From: Dipteris shenzhenensis | Taxonomy: Eukaryota; Polypodiophyta; Polypodiopsida; Gleicheniales | Direction: 5' to 3' (one strand) | DNA length: 64,000 bases | Assembly (NCBI GenBank): GCA_047967505.1 | Contig: CM106538.1 | Part shown: in pieces, positions 12,501 to 23,587 of the stretch | Layout: each line of letters begins with the position of its first letter | Position numbering within the stretch: position 1 is the stretch's first letter | Notes under the pieces: model-generated | Database searches by the model: none | Told to the model about the DNA's origin: nothing | The model's input: the letters and a program-made list of their open reading frames with translations, nothing else | Position numbers and translations under genes: made by a program

Positions 12501-15500
12501 GAAGACTTACAGCAGTACCCTGACATTTTACAGCAGTATTTTCAGAATTTATCGTGATATTTTCTACATCAGTTCATTATCTCCACCAGGGTCTTATTTT
12601 GAGTGGGAGGGGATGTCACGATCTGTGACGTATTTCTTTCTCTATACCTTAGACTTATGGATGGTTTGATGAATGGACACTTGTGGAAGGGTATGCCTTT
12701 TCGACGGGACACTTCCTATGAGGCACAACCCTTCACAAGAGACATTCTATTGAAAAGACACTCCCATTGTAATGCACCCTCTCATCAAGGGTCACACCCT
12801 TCACAAGGGGTACACACCTCTTCATGCACATACACTTTGGAGTACACACCTTTTCATGTGTGACTCTTCACTCTCTATATAAGAGAGGCCCAACTGTAGG
12901 ATGACACACTACAGACACTAGCAATACAAATATTCCTTGTTCTCTGCTATTTCAGTCTCCTTTCTGTTCCTTAGCACATTTCTGAATATAGTAAATCTAG
13001 GATTTCTTACACATTGGGAATTGGAGTATCATTAAAGCAGCGTTTCGAATGGTTTAAAGATCAAATCAAGGATAAGCTGAAAGCTCGTATGGACTACCCT
13101 TAGGTTGGAATGCCAGAGTACTCATCATCAAGCATGTACTCTCTGCCACCACGACCTATGTTGCTTCGGTTTGGTCATTTAGACTCACACAGTGGCAAGA
13201 GATCGAAAGGTTGCTCCATTCATTTCTATGGGCAGAAGAGAAAGGTAGGCGTAGGATGCACTACATACCATGGGCTGACCTCAAATCTCCGAAACAGCAA
13301 GGGGGTCTTGGCATTCCTGATATGAGCATCAAGAACATATCTCTGATTAGCAAGTGGCTTCTGTGCTTATTTAAGGAATCAGATCCTTGGATCGAGGTAG
13401 TGAGATGGTTCATTGAGATGGGAATAAGCCCAAAGGTTGGGGTTTGGAAGGGGCTCCCTTGGGGCTCTAGACTCTTCTCTGAGTTCCCATTACGGATCAG
13501 AGGGTCTGATTTGATTGCTGGTTTGGTCTCAGCCTGGAGGGTGGTAATTGATAAATGCTCATGAAGAAACTTAGGGGGTCTTAAAGGAGATGCAGGTCTA
13601 AGCGAATGTATTTGGTGGTCTAAAGCTGTGACACACAATGGAGCTTCCCTAGCTTACCTAAACATGAAGATTGCACGTGGTATTTTCAGAAAAGGGTTAG
13701 GCATTTGGTCACAAATCTGGGAACCTAGAAGGGGTTAACTGGATCCCCCTAGTTGACATCAGCTGTAATTACCTATTGACAGTGCAGGAGACTGCTTTGA
13801 TCCATGATGTACTACAAAAGATTCCAGAAACATGGCCTTCTAATTCCATAGAATCTCCAGGAAGGAGACTGTCGCAGTGGTGCCTGGGGAGAACTACTCT
13901 AAAGAAGATCTATGCTAAACCGGTGTATAGATGCTTGCTAGAAAGTCACATACCAGTTTGGAACCTGAATAAGAAATGGGGGCTTCGTCATGCTCATGGA
14001 CGGTGGCGTGATAGATTCAAGGAAGTGTGGAAAATCTGCTGTGTGGGCAGATTCAGGTTCACTCTCTGGAAAATCTTACACCAGTGGCTGCCGGTAAGAG
14101 CCAAAATTGCCAAAAAATTCCAGGTTTCCCCCTTGTGTGCCCTGTGTGGGAGTGCATGGGAATCCATAATGCACCTGATGTGGCAATGCCCTGCGGTCAG
14201 AGGGAGCTGGGAGAAGATAGAGAAAGCGGTCAGAGATGCAGGGCTAATGACGAAGTTTTCCATTGGAAACAATTGGAAATTGAGCTTACTGGGAGATGCC
14301 TCTGGACTCCCTCCCACTCTACAAGCTTGCTGGCCTTTCATTAGAGGGGCTGTATGCTGGTCCATTTGGACTGTCAGGAACCAAGTAATCTTTAGGAAAG
14401 ATATACCCGCGGGAACCGGGGAGGCTGTAGTTTTTGGAGTGGTTAAAGCCACCTTGTACGACGTGGCTAAATTATTAGAACAGGGCAAACCTCTAGAAAG
14501 CCAATGCCTGGGTGATTTATCCTGGCACTGGAAATAGATCTGACTATAGCTCTCCCTCTACTCTACGAGTGTAGGCCTAGGGCCCTGCCCATTTGTTTGG
14601 CCACCTTTTGTAGGGTTTTTTTTTTCAGGTACTCCCCCCCCCCTGTTAATATGATACAGCTACTTTATTTATTTATTAAAAAAAAAAAAGGGAAGTGCAA
14701 CATACCACATTTGTGCGTATTTGTCGTTGTATAGTTTACATCTTTGGGCATTGGTTTGCATCAAAAGCCCCTTTTGTGTCATTGAATTACTGGTCAAACC
14801 CACTTACTGGCCTGCTGCACACAAACAAACTGTCTTCTTTGTAGCACTCGTCAAAATGGAGTAATGAATGATAAACTTAGAACTACCACCCTTAAGAATA
14901 TAGCTATACACATGTCGCCTTTACAATTCCCCATCGTGCTATACATCCAATACCAAAAAATCTGCGATCTTGCTCTATCTTACCCATCGACCAGCCCATT
15001 CACCTTCTTCTTCATCTGTTACCCTCAGCCTCCATCATAGCTTGCTGACTTCTGCCTCGTCGCATGTGACCATCCATTAACCTTCGTTCTTTAACATTGT
15101 AAGTCGCATCGCACCACACAAACCTTCGCATCACCCATCTGCGAACTTCTCTCCCAAGCCTCTTCAGAAAATATATTTGCCTCGCACCATTTCTGCAGGC
15201 TAGGTATCAACGTACACCACCTAGCTAATAACGCCTATGGACAACCCCTATGAAGCTCATAATCACGTGGGTACTGTTGGAATGGTCACCTCCCTACCTG
15301 TGAGCCCCCAAATGAGGAGAGCATGGGGGAGGTAGACCAAGGAATGATTAGGCTGTGACATGGGCAGCACAAAGAAGACCTTGTGCAGGAAAGATGGTGG
15401 GGGCATGTGGCCCTGGATCTGGCCTGGCAAGACAAAGCTTCATGGCAGGCGTACAGCCTGCAACAGATCCCCATGAATTTCATGCTTGGCATGCCAGCAG

Positions 15501-18500
15501 GGGTGAAGGAGGGAGAGGACGATCTAAATCTAAAATGTATTTTTCATTGCCAAAATTGTACACCACCTTTTTTTGAATTCCCACAGCGTGCCCCCTAGCT
15601 CCACGGCATCCTCTCCAAAAAATCCTCTCTCAAAATCTCTCGACACTTCTCCCTCCCTACCATTTATACATCCTAAAATCGACCACTCTATATCGCCCCT
15701 AAAAGGAACATGTCCACTAATTAACACATGTAATTGCGTAGCTTGGGCATCGGTGACCAATTTGATACATACGAGTCTCTCATCTGGAAGCCCCCGCTAC
15801 TCCCTATCCCTATGGACTCCACAGCGGCAGAGGTGGGTTTACAAAAACGTTGGTATGGCCTCCTGCACTAGAGTCACTAAAAGCCAAACCCACCCAATTC
15901 AGCCATCAAATAAATTTTCACATAATGACTTCGTCTGGTCAAGAAGATGAGCCTCAGCTTCTTCAAGTGCATTCTCGTTCGTTGTCTTCAGTGAAATTCG
16001 TAGGAAACGTAGTCCATAGTTTGAGCTAACTTCTTAGCTTTTGAATTTCTTTGAAGTTTGTTGCTACTTGGAATAGGTCATTCTTGCCTACTAAGATTTT
16101 AGCTCCATTAGCTTTCACTTTGACATCTTGAGGTTGATGGTTCTTTGGTACTCGTTGGGGATTTATTGGACCTTGAACCTCCTAGGTTTCGGTTCAAATT
16201 TGTCATCACCTTGGTTCCCCAATCATGAACTATTTAACTTGGGTCGGCCCATAGGAAAGGATACTATTTTCCATAATGATTACAATTAGGTTGATATGCC
16301 AAAAATGCTTACACATATATCTTGCAACATCCCTTTGAAAACTGGCCTTAAAGCAACCCCACGTACCTTAAAAGGTGAAGGTTTAAGATTTTTCACCTTA
16401 AGCTTTTGAGCCAAATCTAAGGAGATGTGACCATTGGTTCAGAAATGACATCAAAGGTATGAATTGAGCATTAGTGTCCTTAGCTAGAGATTTTGTGGAG
16501 CCTACAAATCAACACATCAAAGTCCATGCAGTGTCTCAAAAATTATTCCCAAGTCCAAAATTTTGAAACCAAAAGCTAGTGCCAAAAGAGTACCAGTAGC
16601 CAGCTATAGATCACTATCACTAGAAGATGATGATTTTTTTGAATGATGTGAAGACCGGTCCCCAAGGTCACCTCAATGGAGCTTCCTTGGTGGCACCCAA
16701 GTGTTCACTTTTGGGTGACAGAAAGCATCCTCTTCCACTTTCTCCTCTTCATCTATCCAAGGTTTGGTAGACAGCATAGTGACTTTGCCTCTCGTTGTAA
16801 ATGCTCTTTGCTAATGATTATGTTGCAAGATTTAAGGTTATACAGCTTGTAATGTGAATGCATTCGTTTGCTTTGTCGTACAGCTTCTGTCTTTATTGTT
16901 TTGGAACATGTGCATAACAGATACATCAAAACTCTCAAATACATGACACTTCAGTGCTGTTTGACCAAGCTTCATAATGTCGTGTTCTTCACTGCTTTGG
17001 TGGGACACCTATTAAGCTCGTATGCAGCTCTAAGATTGCATTTGTCAAAAAGATGTTTGGCATATGCACGTCTTTGAGCATCGACCTGGTTGCCTCAATT
17101 AGATGTCTGTTCTTCTTTTCTGCCACTCCTTCTGTTGAGGAGTGTAGGCAGTGGTGAACTGTTCCTTGAAGCTATTCCACCTGCAAAATCTTTCGAACTC
17201 ATTGCTTTTATACTAACCCTCTGTCTCAAAATTCTGATCTTCTTCCCACTTTCTCGTTCCTATGAGAGAATGGACGGAAGAAGTTGACAGCTGAGGAATG
17301 GGAAGCACTCAAGACCTCACATATATGTAACCGATGTGGCCAGAAAAGTCATTGTAGTTGCCAGACGTTTGTTCCAAACGTGTTTCGATTCAAAATTTTC
17401 CCCAGGTGCTTGTTTTACCAAAAATTATATGCCTAGTATATAAGTACACATTCCTGGAACCTAAAATGCATGATTTCATGCACTAATGGCACCCATAACA
17501 TTGGGGAACATGGAGGAAAACATTTCAGCAATCTAATATGTTCATACACTTAGAAGTGAGCCCCGGAAGGCGTTTTCCAACAAAGCGTGATGGCAACAGC
17601 TCCTTTGACTGTTTTGATAAAAAATAGGGCCAAAAATTGACCTTAGGGCCTTTTGCCCCAAAAACCACTGCCAAAAAAATGTGTTTTTTATTCCAAACGT
17701 TTGGCAACGTTTCAAAAAATAAAAAACGTGTTTCATTGCAACTATGAAAGTCATTACTAGCAGCGGTGTCCTCAAAGGATCAGCGAGGGGACCGGTGACC
17801 AGAAGGATGGTTCTGCAGCCGCCACATCGTTTGTTCCAGCCTTCTAGTAGCACGTGGCAAGATGCTCTGCCAACAGGCTTTCTAGATCTAGACGGAGGAT
17901 TTTGCTTGCTTGCTAGTGACAGCGATACTTGCCAAACAGGCGCAGTGGCGATGAAGTCTTTGATCGAGGCAAGCTTTCAGGCAGGACCTTGAGCCACATG
18001 GAGTTGTTCCCATTGACTTAGGTGGTAGTATCTTACCAGTATGTATTTTGTTTGGAGGTCATGACCTGGCAGATCCAGAGGAGGTTTCCTAGTGTTCTTT
18101 CTTAATAAGAGCCTTGAATTCAAGAAGTTGAGAAATGTCTCCGAATCCTTGCTTAATAAATGCACCCAAAGTATTTGGAATAGTTATCTTTGAAAGTATT
18201 ATAGCTTTCTTTCCACCAAAATTTGCGGTGTTCATAAGCCCAACCAAGTTTGTGTGCACAAGATGAAGAGGGGTTGCTGCCCTTTTCTGCTCATATCTTT
18301 GGAAAGGCAACTATGCATCTTGCCATAAGCACGGCCATGGCAGACACATGTGGCTACCGGACGTGAGCCATCCACCATGTTAAGCCTTTTTAGCATGCAA
18401 AGGCTTTTGAAGTTGATGTGACGTATCCTCCTATGCCAAAGGTCAATAGGAAATGCATGTTCTAGCTTCATTACTTTTATAAAGGCCTTCATATCTGCTG

Positions 18501-19908
18501 CCTGAACCAACTAAATTCCTTTATTGTGCAAAGAACATTCCCATCATCATATAAGGCTAAAACTGAAGGAAAGAATGTGCGTGTCAAAGAACAAGGTCTT
18601 AGTTGAACTCTCATCCTCTTGGAATGTCCATACATTCGAGATTTGCAAGAGATGAGGCCAGCAATGAGGTTGTCTAGCTATAAAATAGCTTTACAGGTCG
18701 GTCTTAATACGATAGTGATAAGGAGCTTGGTAAAGAGCCTGACTGGACCCAGTTGACCATTGGAAGAGGCATTTGGGACCATTTTCCCTCGGAAAGTTTA
18801 TCATCCAAGGGTTGCACAAAGGACTGTACTATGTAGCCAGCTTGTAGCCTCAGGTGTCGTAATTTCAAGGGAGTCTCACATGTGGTGGCCATAACTATGG
18901 TAATGAGAAGTGGCAAGCTGATTCAGATAAGATAAGCGGTTCTTGGTTCATGTGTCAAGTTTGGGTCAGTAGCCTCAGCTCACATGTGATGGTCACAACT
19001 ATGATAGTGAAAATTGGCTTGGCAAGACAATTCTGCTAAGATGAGTAGACTTGATTCCAGTAGCCACCCTGGAATATACCATGATGATGCATGATAAACG
19101 AGAGACGATATGATATGATGGAATTTTTAAAATTTTGCTGTTTTGAGGAATGAAGGTGGTTTCAGCTGTACGAATTTTATATTTCTGAATATTTTTTGAA
19201 TTGATCTTGAAGTGAGTAGAGTGAATGGTATTAAAAAAACCAGAATAGGAAATATGCTAATTACATGAGCAAGCAGGGGAATAAGGTACTAACTTGGTAT
19301 AAACCTGGTATTGCAGAAGCTACTACAAGTGTACAAACCTGGGTTGCTCAGTTCGGAAACATGTTGAACGGTCTTCAACAGACCCCAAAGCTGTGATAAC
19401 TACCTATGAGGGAAAGCATAATCATGATGTACCAGCTGCAAGGAACAGCCACCATCATAATGGTGGATCCACTGTAGCTTTAGTCTCTTTGCCTGCTGCT
19501 GAGACTGACATAAGTGTTTCAAGTGCTAATACAATCACAAGGCCTTCTCCTTCATTACAAGATCAATATTTGACTGGAAAGATACTAGAGAATAGGCTGG
19601 AGGGTGGTGGTGATAGGACTGTTGGTATGAACGTGTCGGGGGGAGATATGCTTAGTGCCACGTCTGCTGATCAGCAAGGTAGAGGTCGAGGAGTTACAGA
19701 AACCTCTGTCCCAACCCCGATTAGCTTTACGAATTCAGGAATACGTGGAGGGCCGATGCTGCAAGCAGAATCTTTTGGGCAGGCTCTGGCCTTGAGGCCA
19801 AAGGAGGAGCAAGGTGAAGGCCATGCGAATCCAAGCTCCTTGCAACCGACTTTTTCAAACTCCTTTTTAGCCCATGACATGGCTCAGAAACTTAGTCATG
19901 TTCCATAA
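7117..19908 (+). CDS. Group I WRKY transcription factor, five coding exons
   Basis: Exons 7117-7614, 7805-7990, 8308-9077, 9199-9360 and 19317-19908 join in frame to 2208 nt (735 residues). The start is the first ATG of the open frame. An N-terminal Ser/Pro cluster ([27 protein letters not shown], about residues 130-163) is the MAPK-target region of many group I WRKYs. WRKY domain 1 (WRKYGQK at residue 344) has a C-x4-C...HDH finger. A basic KRRKRER (483-489) suits a nuclear signal. WRKY domain 2 (WRKYGQK at 524) has C-x4-C...HNH. The last intron interrupts domain 2 after GNPHPR, the classic conserved site. The protein should bind W-boxes (TTGACY) in the nucleus and regulate defence, stress or developmental genes; the exact orthologue cannot be named. 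No stop or frameshift is present, so it looks functional despite the 9,956-bp last intron full of transposons. Confidence 0.93.
7615..7804 (+). other. WRKY intron 1, GC-AG type
   Basis: The donor reads CAG|GCAAGT and the acceptor TAGCAG|GCA. Splicing here joins ...LLSTGQ to [14 protein letters not shown], the sequence expected in this protein family, in phase 0. CAG|GCAAGT is the strong consensus of the minor GC-AG class. Reading through instead gives a stop at 7762. Confidence 0.75.
9537..9563. repeat. (GA)n microsatellite
   Basis: About 13 uninterrupted GA dinucleotides lie just before the truncated LINE in the WRKY intron. Confidence 0.9.
9591..10152 (+). pseudogene. LINE ORF2, reverse transcriptase part before the insertion
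   Basis: The frame reads [19 protein letters not shown], then [15 protein letters not shown] and the catalytic [11 protein letters not shown] (FADD), typical of plant L1 reverse transcriptase. It ends at VVRYLGAPL, exactly where the LTR of the nested gypsy element begins. The upstream RT, endonuclease and ORF1 are missing, as is usual for 5'-truncated LINEs. Confidence 0.85.
10153..10551 (+). repeat. 5' LTR of the nested gypsy element
   Basis: 399 bp, with a TATA box (TATATAAAAG) at 10411, and pyrimidine/ACAC-rich short repeats before it. It pairs with the LTR at 12614-13011. Confidence 0.92.
10780..11030 (+). repeat. Degenerate ACACACC-type repeats in the gypsy leader
   Basis: Short units resembling GGGTCACACCCCTT and GGTACACCT recur about eight times in the untranslated leader after the primer-binding site. 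Related motifs occur within the LTRs. Confidence 0.6.
11686..12557 (+). pseudogene. gypsy integrase C-terminal half with chromodomain
   Basis: The first frame (to 12051) contains [31 protein letters not shown] and [11 protein letters not shown], the second Asp and Glu region of the DDE integrase core. A frameshift near 12048 moves to a frame with [20 protein letters not shown] and [12 protein letters not shown], ending in a chromodomain-like segment ([14 protein letters not shown]). The chromodomain places it among chromoviruses, in which it guides integration to particular chromatin. The N-terminal zinc-binding part and first catalytic Asp are missing. Confidence 0.88.
12614..13011 (+). repeat. 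3' LTR of the nested gypsy element
   Basis: 398 bp, pairing with 10153-10551 and followed directly by the TSD CATTG and the resumed LINE sequence. Confidence 0.92.
13017..14537 (+). pseudogene. LINE ORF2, C-terminal part after the insertion
   Basis: Sequence resumes with [15 protein letters not shown], the natural continuation of YLGAPL. It continues through [19 protein letters not shown] and, after frameshifts, to a zinc-binding RT-associated domain ([19 protein letters not shown], near 14137-14190) usual at the end of plant L1 ORF2. The open frame 13776-14537 is the longest intact piece. An in-frame TAG occurs near 13100. Confidence 0.85.
14690..16690. other. Intron sequence with nothing recognisable
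   Basis: I see no domain, RNA gene or clear repeat. Short ORFs (for example 15573-15950) have no recognisable motifs. Confidence 0.6.
16700..18540 (-). pseudogene. Decayed Ty1-copia pol fragment, minus strand
   Basis: Reading the minus strand from the right: [20 protein letters not shown] (gag-pre-integrase) near 18440, then a shifted HLVHTNLVG block (start of integrase) near 18260. About 0.7 kb of unrelated or unreadable sequence follows. Then comes a block matching the integrase motif around [18 protein letters not shown] (near 17080-17140) and finally [14 protein letters not shown] (near 16800-16850), the post-core integrase motif. Every block is interrupted by stops or frameshifts. RT is not recognisable to the left, where 16240-16690 stays unassigned. 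This is an old insertion, opposite to the WRKY gene. Confidence 0.75.
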
Positions 19909-19955
19909 GCAGATTGACGTGGAATCAATTTTTAATCATTGAGCAGGTCCAAATC

Positions 19956-19961
19956 AATAAA
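19956..19961 (+). terminator. Candidate poly(A) signal of the WRKY gene
   Basis: AATAAA occurs 48 nt after the stop codon. Plant poly(A) signals are loose, so cleavage could also be further downstream in the AT-rich 20.1-20.3 kb region. Confidence 0.35.
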
Positions 19962-20689
19962 GACATGTCATACCCGTGTTTTGGCAGAGAAATATGGTCA
20001 GGTTTGGACCGCCCGGCACAAATTTTGAATGCTTGTGCTATGAGAGGCAGGATTGAGCATAATATGCAATCCAGTGCTGCCTTTGCTGATGAACTGATAG
20101 ATATAATATGTACAAATTATACACCACAAGGTAGCCAGGGTGTATTCCACCTTTACTTTCCCAAGGGTGCTGCTGTCATAGTTTGGGTTTTGTACATTCC
20201 TCTGCTGAAACCTTGTATTGTAATTTCTTTGAGCTTTTACTGATGTTTTCAAAGGCCACTACTGTTTGGATGTCTGTCTGGGCCTTTCCTCAGGGCTTTG
20301 CAAAGAACACACCATGAAGAGCAGCAACTGTCATGGCATTGTCACAATTGAGGACAGCTTGAGATATCTCCTCAAGTACCGTTGCAGTATAGAAGACTGA
20401 TTTTTATGAATACAAAGTTTTGTTTTGCTTTGCTTTTTCTGATGAGGGGGTGCATGGGAGTTTTCATGTAAAGAAAGTTTCCTTAACAACTTTCTTTGCA
20501 TTCTTTGAAAAAAAAAACAACTTTCTTTGCATTGATATAATATTTCTTTAAGGCTAGAGGCTAATGCATCTAAGAACACGGTGTACTTGTGTTGGCTGTT
20601 GCCATACGATTGTCGTGCTTACATTTTCAAATTTTAAATGCTGCTAAATAATGATATAATTGAGTTAGGCTTTCCTGCTCATCACAGGA

Positions 20690-21110
20690 AAAATGGATTA
20701 TGTTGAAACCATACAAGATATTTTCAAAAGTGAATTTTAAAAATTTCAAAGTATTTATATTTGATGTGAAATGGTTCAAGTCATCTGCAGAGGTGCTCAA
20801 TAGTACAGTTAGGAAGGATCTAAGTGGGGTTTTTTCCATCGACTCAACAAAAATTTGGGATGACCTTAGTGACAAATTCGTGTTACCCACACACTATGAG
20901 CAAGTAAGTATCTTTTATATGGATACCACTTGCCCTTCAAATTTATTAAAGCTTGCATGAACATATCATGGTTTTTTGTTTTATGTGGTCTTTCAACCTG
21001 ATTAAGTGGACAAAGAGTGATGGTTTGTGATACAAGTTGCACCTAGAAACCAACATTTATTTGAAGATGTCGAAGTAGAGAATGAAAAGATCAAGAAATA
21101 TATGGGTTGG
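20690..21110 (+). pseudogene. Possible CACTA (En/Spm) remnant, DUF4216-like
   Basis: The open frame 20700-20960 reads KVFIFDVKWFKSS, then DKFVLPTHYEQV and FYMDTT. After stops, a block VIQVAPRNQHLFEDVE follows near 21030. The order (hydrophobic-x-DxxWF, then FVLxxxxxQVFYxxD, then a V-x-PR block) resembles the DUF4216 domain carried by plant CACTA transposons. Similarity is by motif pattern only. No terminal inverted repeats beginning CACTA were found. Confidence 0.4.
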
Positions 21111-22080
21111 AAGCTAGGACTTCCAATACCCCTTCTACGGGAGTTTTGGAAACTGACGATAGTTTGAGTTCCTTAGAAGGTTTCTCATTTGGAGTCTGAA
21201 GATGATCTAGTGCACCTTTCTTTAGTATTGCAAGGTGTGACAAAAGTAACTATATCCTAGTGTTGGAGTGTATGAAGGGGATCAAGTTAGAGGCCCTTAA
21301 AAGATTGAGTGTCTTGACTTTTTACCCCATTGTGACTAATGGCAAGTGGGATTTGATCACGTATATTTAGGATATGGTAACATGAATCCTTTAATCAAGA
21401 ATATCTAATGATTCCTTGGATTTACCATTTCTAACCTCAATTTTAAACCTCTTAAAGGGTCGCATAGATGAGTTAGTAATGTAGATTAATGGCTATACTA
21501 AAAATTGCGTAGAATTATTATGAAGGTTTATATGTTATTATTAGAACAAGTTAAAGCTTGGCTCCTAACAAGAAGACATGTTAAAAACTTCTTTAAGTTG
21601 ACTCTTCTATATTTTAGGTCATCTCTTTGATTTTTGAGATAAATCTCTCGGATCAAATGAACTCCATATTCACCAAAGATATTGCGAAATGTTAAGGGTC
21701 CATACGCCTAGATGGAAATCGTGGTCTTGTGATAGTTTTAGTACACTTGCACTTAGAAAAAAATAAAGTCACCCTTATATTTCAATAATGTTTCTTGAAA
21801 GTAAGGAAACTTGGAGTAATCTCAATTGAGAAAAGAGGTATAAAAATCATAATAATCTTATATGTCTCTCTTTAGAAAAGTTTAGTAGAAATTACAAGTT
21901 GGATCTTTTACATAGGGGTCCATCAACCATTGAAACTTGTTTAATTTATTGGATATGATATTCTTTGTAGAATGGATGTTATGCATATGAAAATCCTTAT
22001 CCAATGTATTGAAAAGTGATGGTTTGGTTACATCACCTTGGGGTGCCTCACCATGACTTTAGTAGTACTATGACAGTAGG
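21111..22080. other. AT-rich intergenic DNA, nothing recognised
   Basis: No long ORF, RNA gene or obvious repeat was seen. Confidence 0.6.
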
Positions 22081-22232
22081 AAACACACACATACAAACAC
22101 AACACATGTATATGTGAATGTGCACACATGCACATGCACACGTGCATGGACGCACGCGCATGGGCGCGCGCACGCACACACAAACACACACACACACATG
22201 TGCATGCAGATGCACACACACACAAACATGAA
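22081..22232. repeat. Alternating purine/pyrimidine tract, AC- and GC-rich
   Basis: About 150 bp dominated by CA/TG and CG/GC dinucleotides, including GCGCGCGCACGCACACAC near 22165-22182 and a run of CACACACACACA near 22185-22196. Such sequence favours Z-DNA. The Cys-rich ORFs on the minus strand are compositional artefacts. Confidence 0.85.
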
Positions 22233-22489
22233 AGCTTTCATAGACCTTTAGATGGGTAAGTACCTTAACCCTACAAAGATTCATAGTGATTGGACATCTT
22301 TTGTGGGGCATGTCCCATAATGCAAATGATGTCAAATCATTATGAATGATTCTGATCCTAATAAACTCACTCATTTAAATGTCTTTGCAAAGTTTCATTA
22401 CCATGACACATACACCAAGGGTGTAAGCATCTTGATGCATAATTTTTGAGGCATTGTGCATGCTCAAAAATAAGAAAATGTGCATGTTC

Positions 22490-22800
22490 GCGACCTTAAC
22501 CTTATGCCCTAAATCATAAACTCTAAAGCCAAAATCTTAAATCTTAAACCCTTTATGCATTATTATAAACCCTATACCCTAAAACCTAAATAAGGCCTTT
22601 GTAAGTTTCTATCACTTTAAAGCCTATATTATAAATCCTATAGCCTCAATAAACTCTATATCATAAACATGAATTCCTAAATCCTATATCTAAAACTTAA
22701 ACCATAAAACCTAAACCATATACCCTAAATCTTAAGCCCTAAACTAGATACCTTTAAACCTAAACCATAAGACCTAAATCCTATATTGTAAACCCAAACC
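22490..22800. repeat. Degenerate telomere-like tract (CCCTAAA-related)
   Basis: Many imperfect units such as CCCTAAA, ACCCTATA, AAACCTAAA and CCATAAAACCT recur over about 300 bp. They relate to the plant telomere repeat CCCTAAA (TTTAGGG on the other strand). Perfect tandem heptamers are rare, so this is decayed interstitial sequence or a microsatellite of similar composition. Confidence 0.55.
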
Positions 22801-23587
22801 CTTCTGAAGCCCATAGGAAGGTGCTTTTTGGTCATCTCTTCTCCATTACAAAGTTTATGAGATAAATGGGCTTGAGGTAAAGCATTTTCCTCTATGAAAT
22901 TATTCAAAAGTACTTTTCCCCTTAAAGTTGTGTTCCTTATTTTTTACATCCCTATGTTACTGTGGATGCTCAATTTTATACTTTCTTTGTAAATCCCAAT
23001 ATCTTCCATATGATATTCCTATAATAATTTTAGTGCTCCTTTGGCCTTACCAACTAAATCCCAATATGTTCCATGTGATGTTTACGTAATTGCAAATTAT
23101 ATTTTCATTCAAAGAGGATTGACCTTTTATTTTTAGTTTTTGGGCAGAAAAAGAAAGTGACTTTATTACTTTATAACATTTTGTACATCATCATAGTTCA
23201 ACTATACCAGCAGTGCTAATCACATAAGCACTTACATCTTGGAGCAAAAACATATAAAGTAAAGTCCTCAAAAAAGACTGAGAGGAGCTTCTCATAGGTG
23301 GTGGAAGGAGAAGCTGGAGGTTTCCTCTTTAGAGTCACTGTGAAGGGAATGTGAAGCAATAGCAACAGTAGTATCAGTAGAATGACCAGCAGAGCAGGTT
23401 GAGGAGCTAGCTAAATCAGAAGGAGCTTGAAGGGGGCCATCAAAAGGTTGTGAGGAGGGTCCTGAAGGAGAAGAGGGTATATGAACGGGAGAACCAGCTG
23501 TTGATGCTTTCCTCAGCAAGAAATTGGGCAGCTTGGCATGTTCATCTGAGATAAAACAATGACGTTTATGTTTGGAAATGTCTGCAT

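Larger units (their letters stand above)
10148..13016 (+). mobile_element. Internally deleted Ty3-gypsy (chromovirus) nested in the LINE
   Basis: LTRs lie at 10153-10551 and 12614-13011, flanked by the 5-bp target duplication CATTG (10148-10152 and 13012-13016). The LTRs start TGTCACGATC and end TTTCTTACA, and differ at roughly 3% of sites plus small indels. A primer-binding site (TGGTATTAGAG, 10553) resembles the complement of the initiator-Met tRNA end, and a polypurine tract (GAGTGGGAGGGGA) precedes the 3' LTR. The interior of about 2.1 kb lacks gag, protease, RT and RNase H and keeps only the integrase C-terminal half. It is non-autonomous. Confidence 0.92.
9575..14689 (+). mobile_element. 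5'-truncated L1-type LINE in the WRKY intron, split by a gypsy insertion
   Basis: ORF2 begins in the middle of the RT domain, and homology resumes after the nested element at 13017. The 3' end carries a short UTR and an A-rich tail at 14677-14689. Orientation is the same as the WRKY gene. I could not find a target-site duplication. The 5' limit at about 9575 is approximate. Confidence 0.8.
9361..19316 (+). other. WRKY intron 4, about 10 kb, filled with transposons
   Basis: The donor is CCCCAG|GTAGGG and the acceptor TTGCAG|AAGC. The intron interrupts the Arg codon of HPR|SYYKC. Inside are a GA microsatellite, a LINE fragment, a gypsy element nested in that LINE, and a minus-strand copia fragment. 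All are described separately. The stretches 14690-16690 and 18950-19316 show no recognisable feature apart from short chance ORFs. Confidence 0.9.

Noticed and set aside
13994-14488. 164-residue minus-strand ORF
   Set aside because: It is a shadow of the LINE ORF2 C-terminal zinc domain on the plus strand.
9575-14705. Target-site duplication for the intronic LINE
   Set aside because: Sequences near 9563-9575 and after 14689 share only GGAA-type short matches, not a convincing duplication.
22028-22374. Cys/Val-rich minus-strand ORFs
   Set aside because: They are translations of the CA/TG dinucleotide tract.
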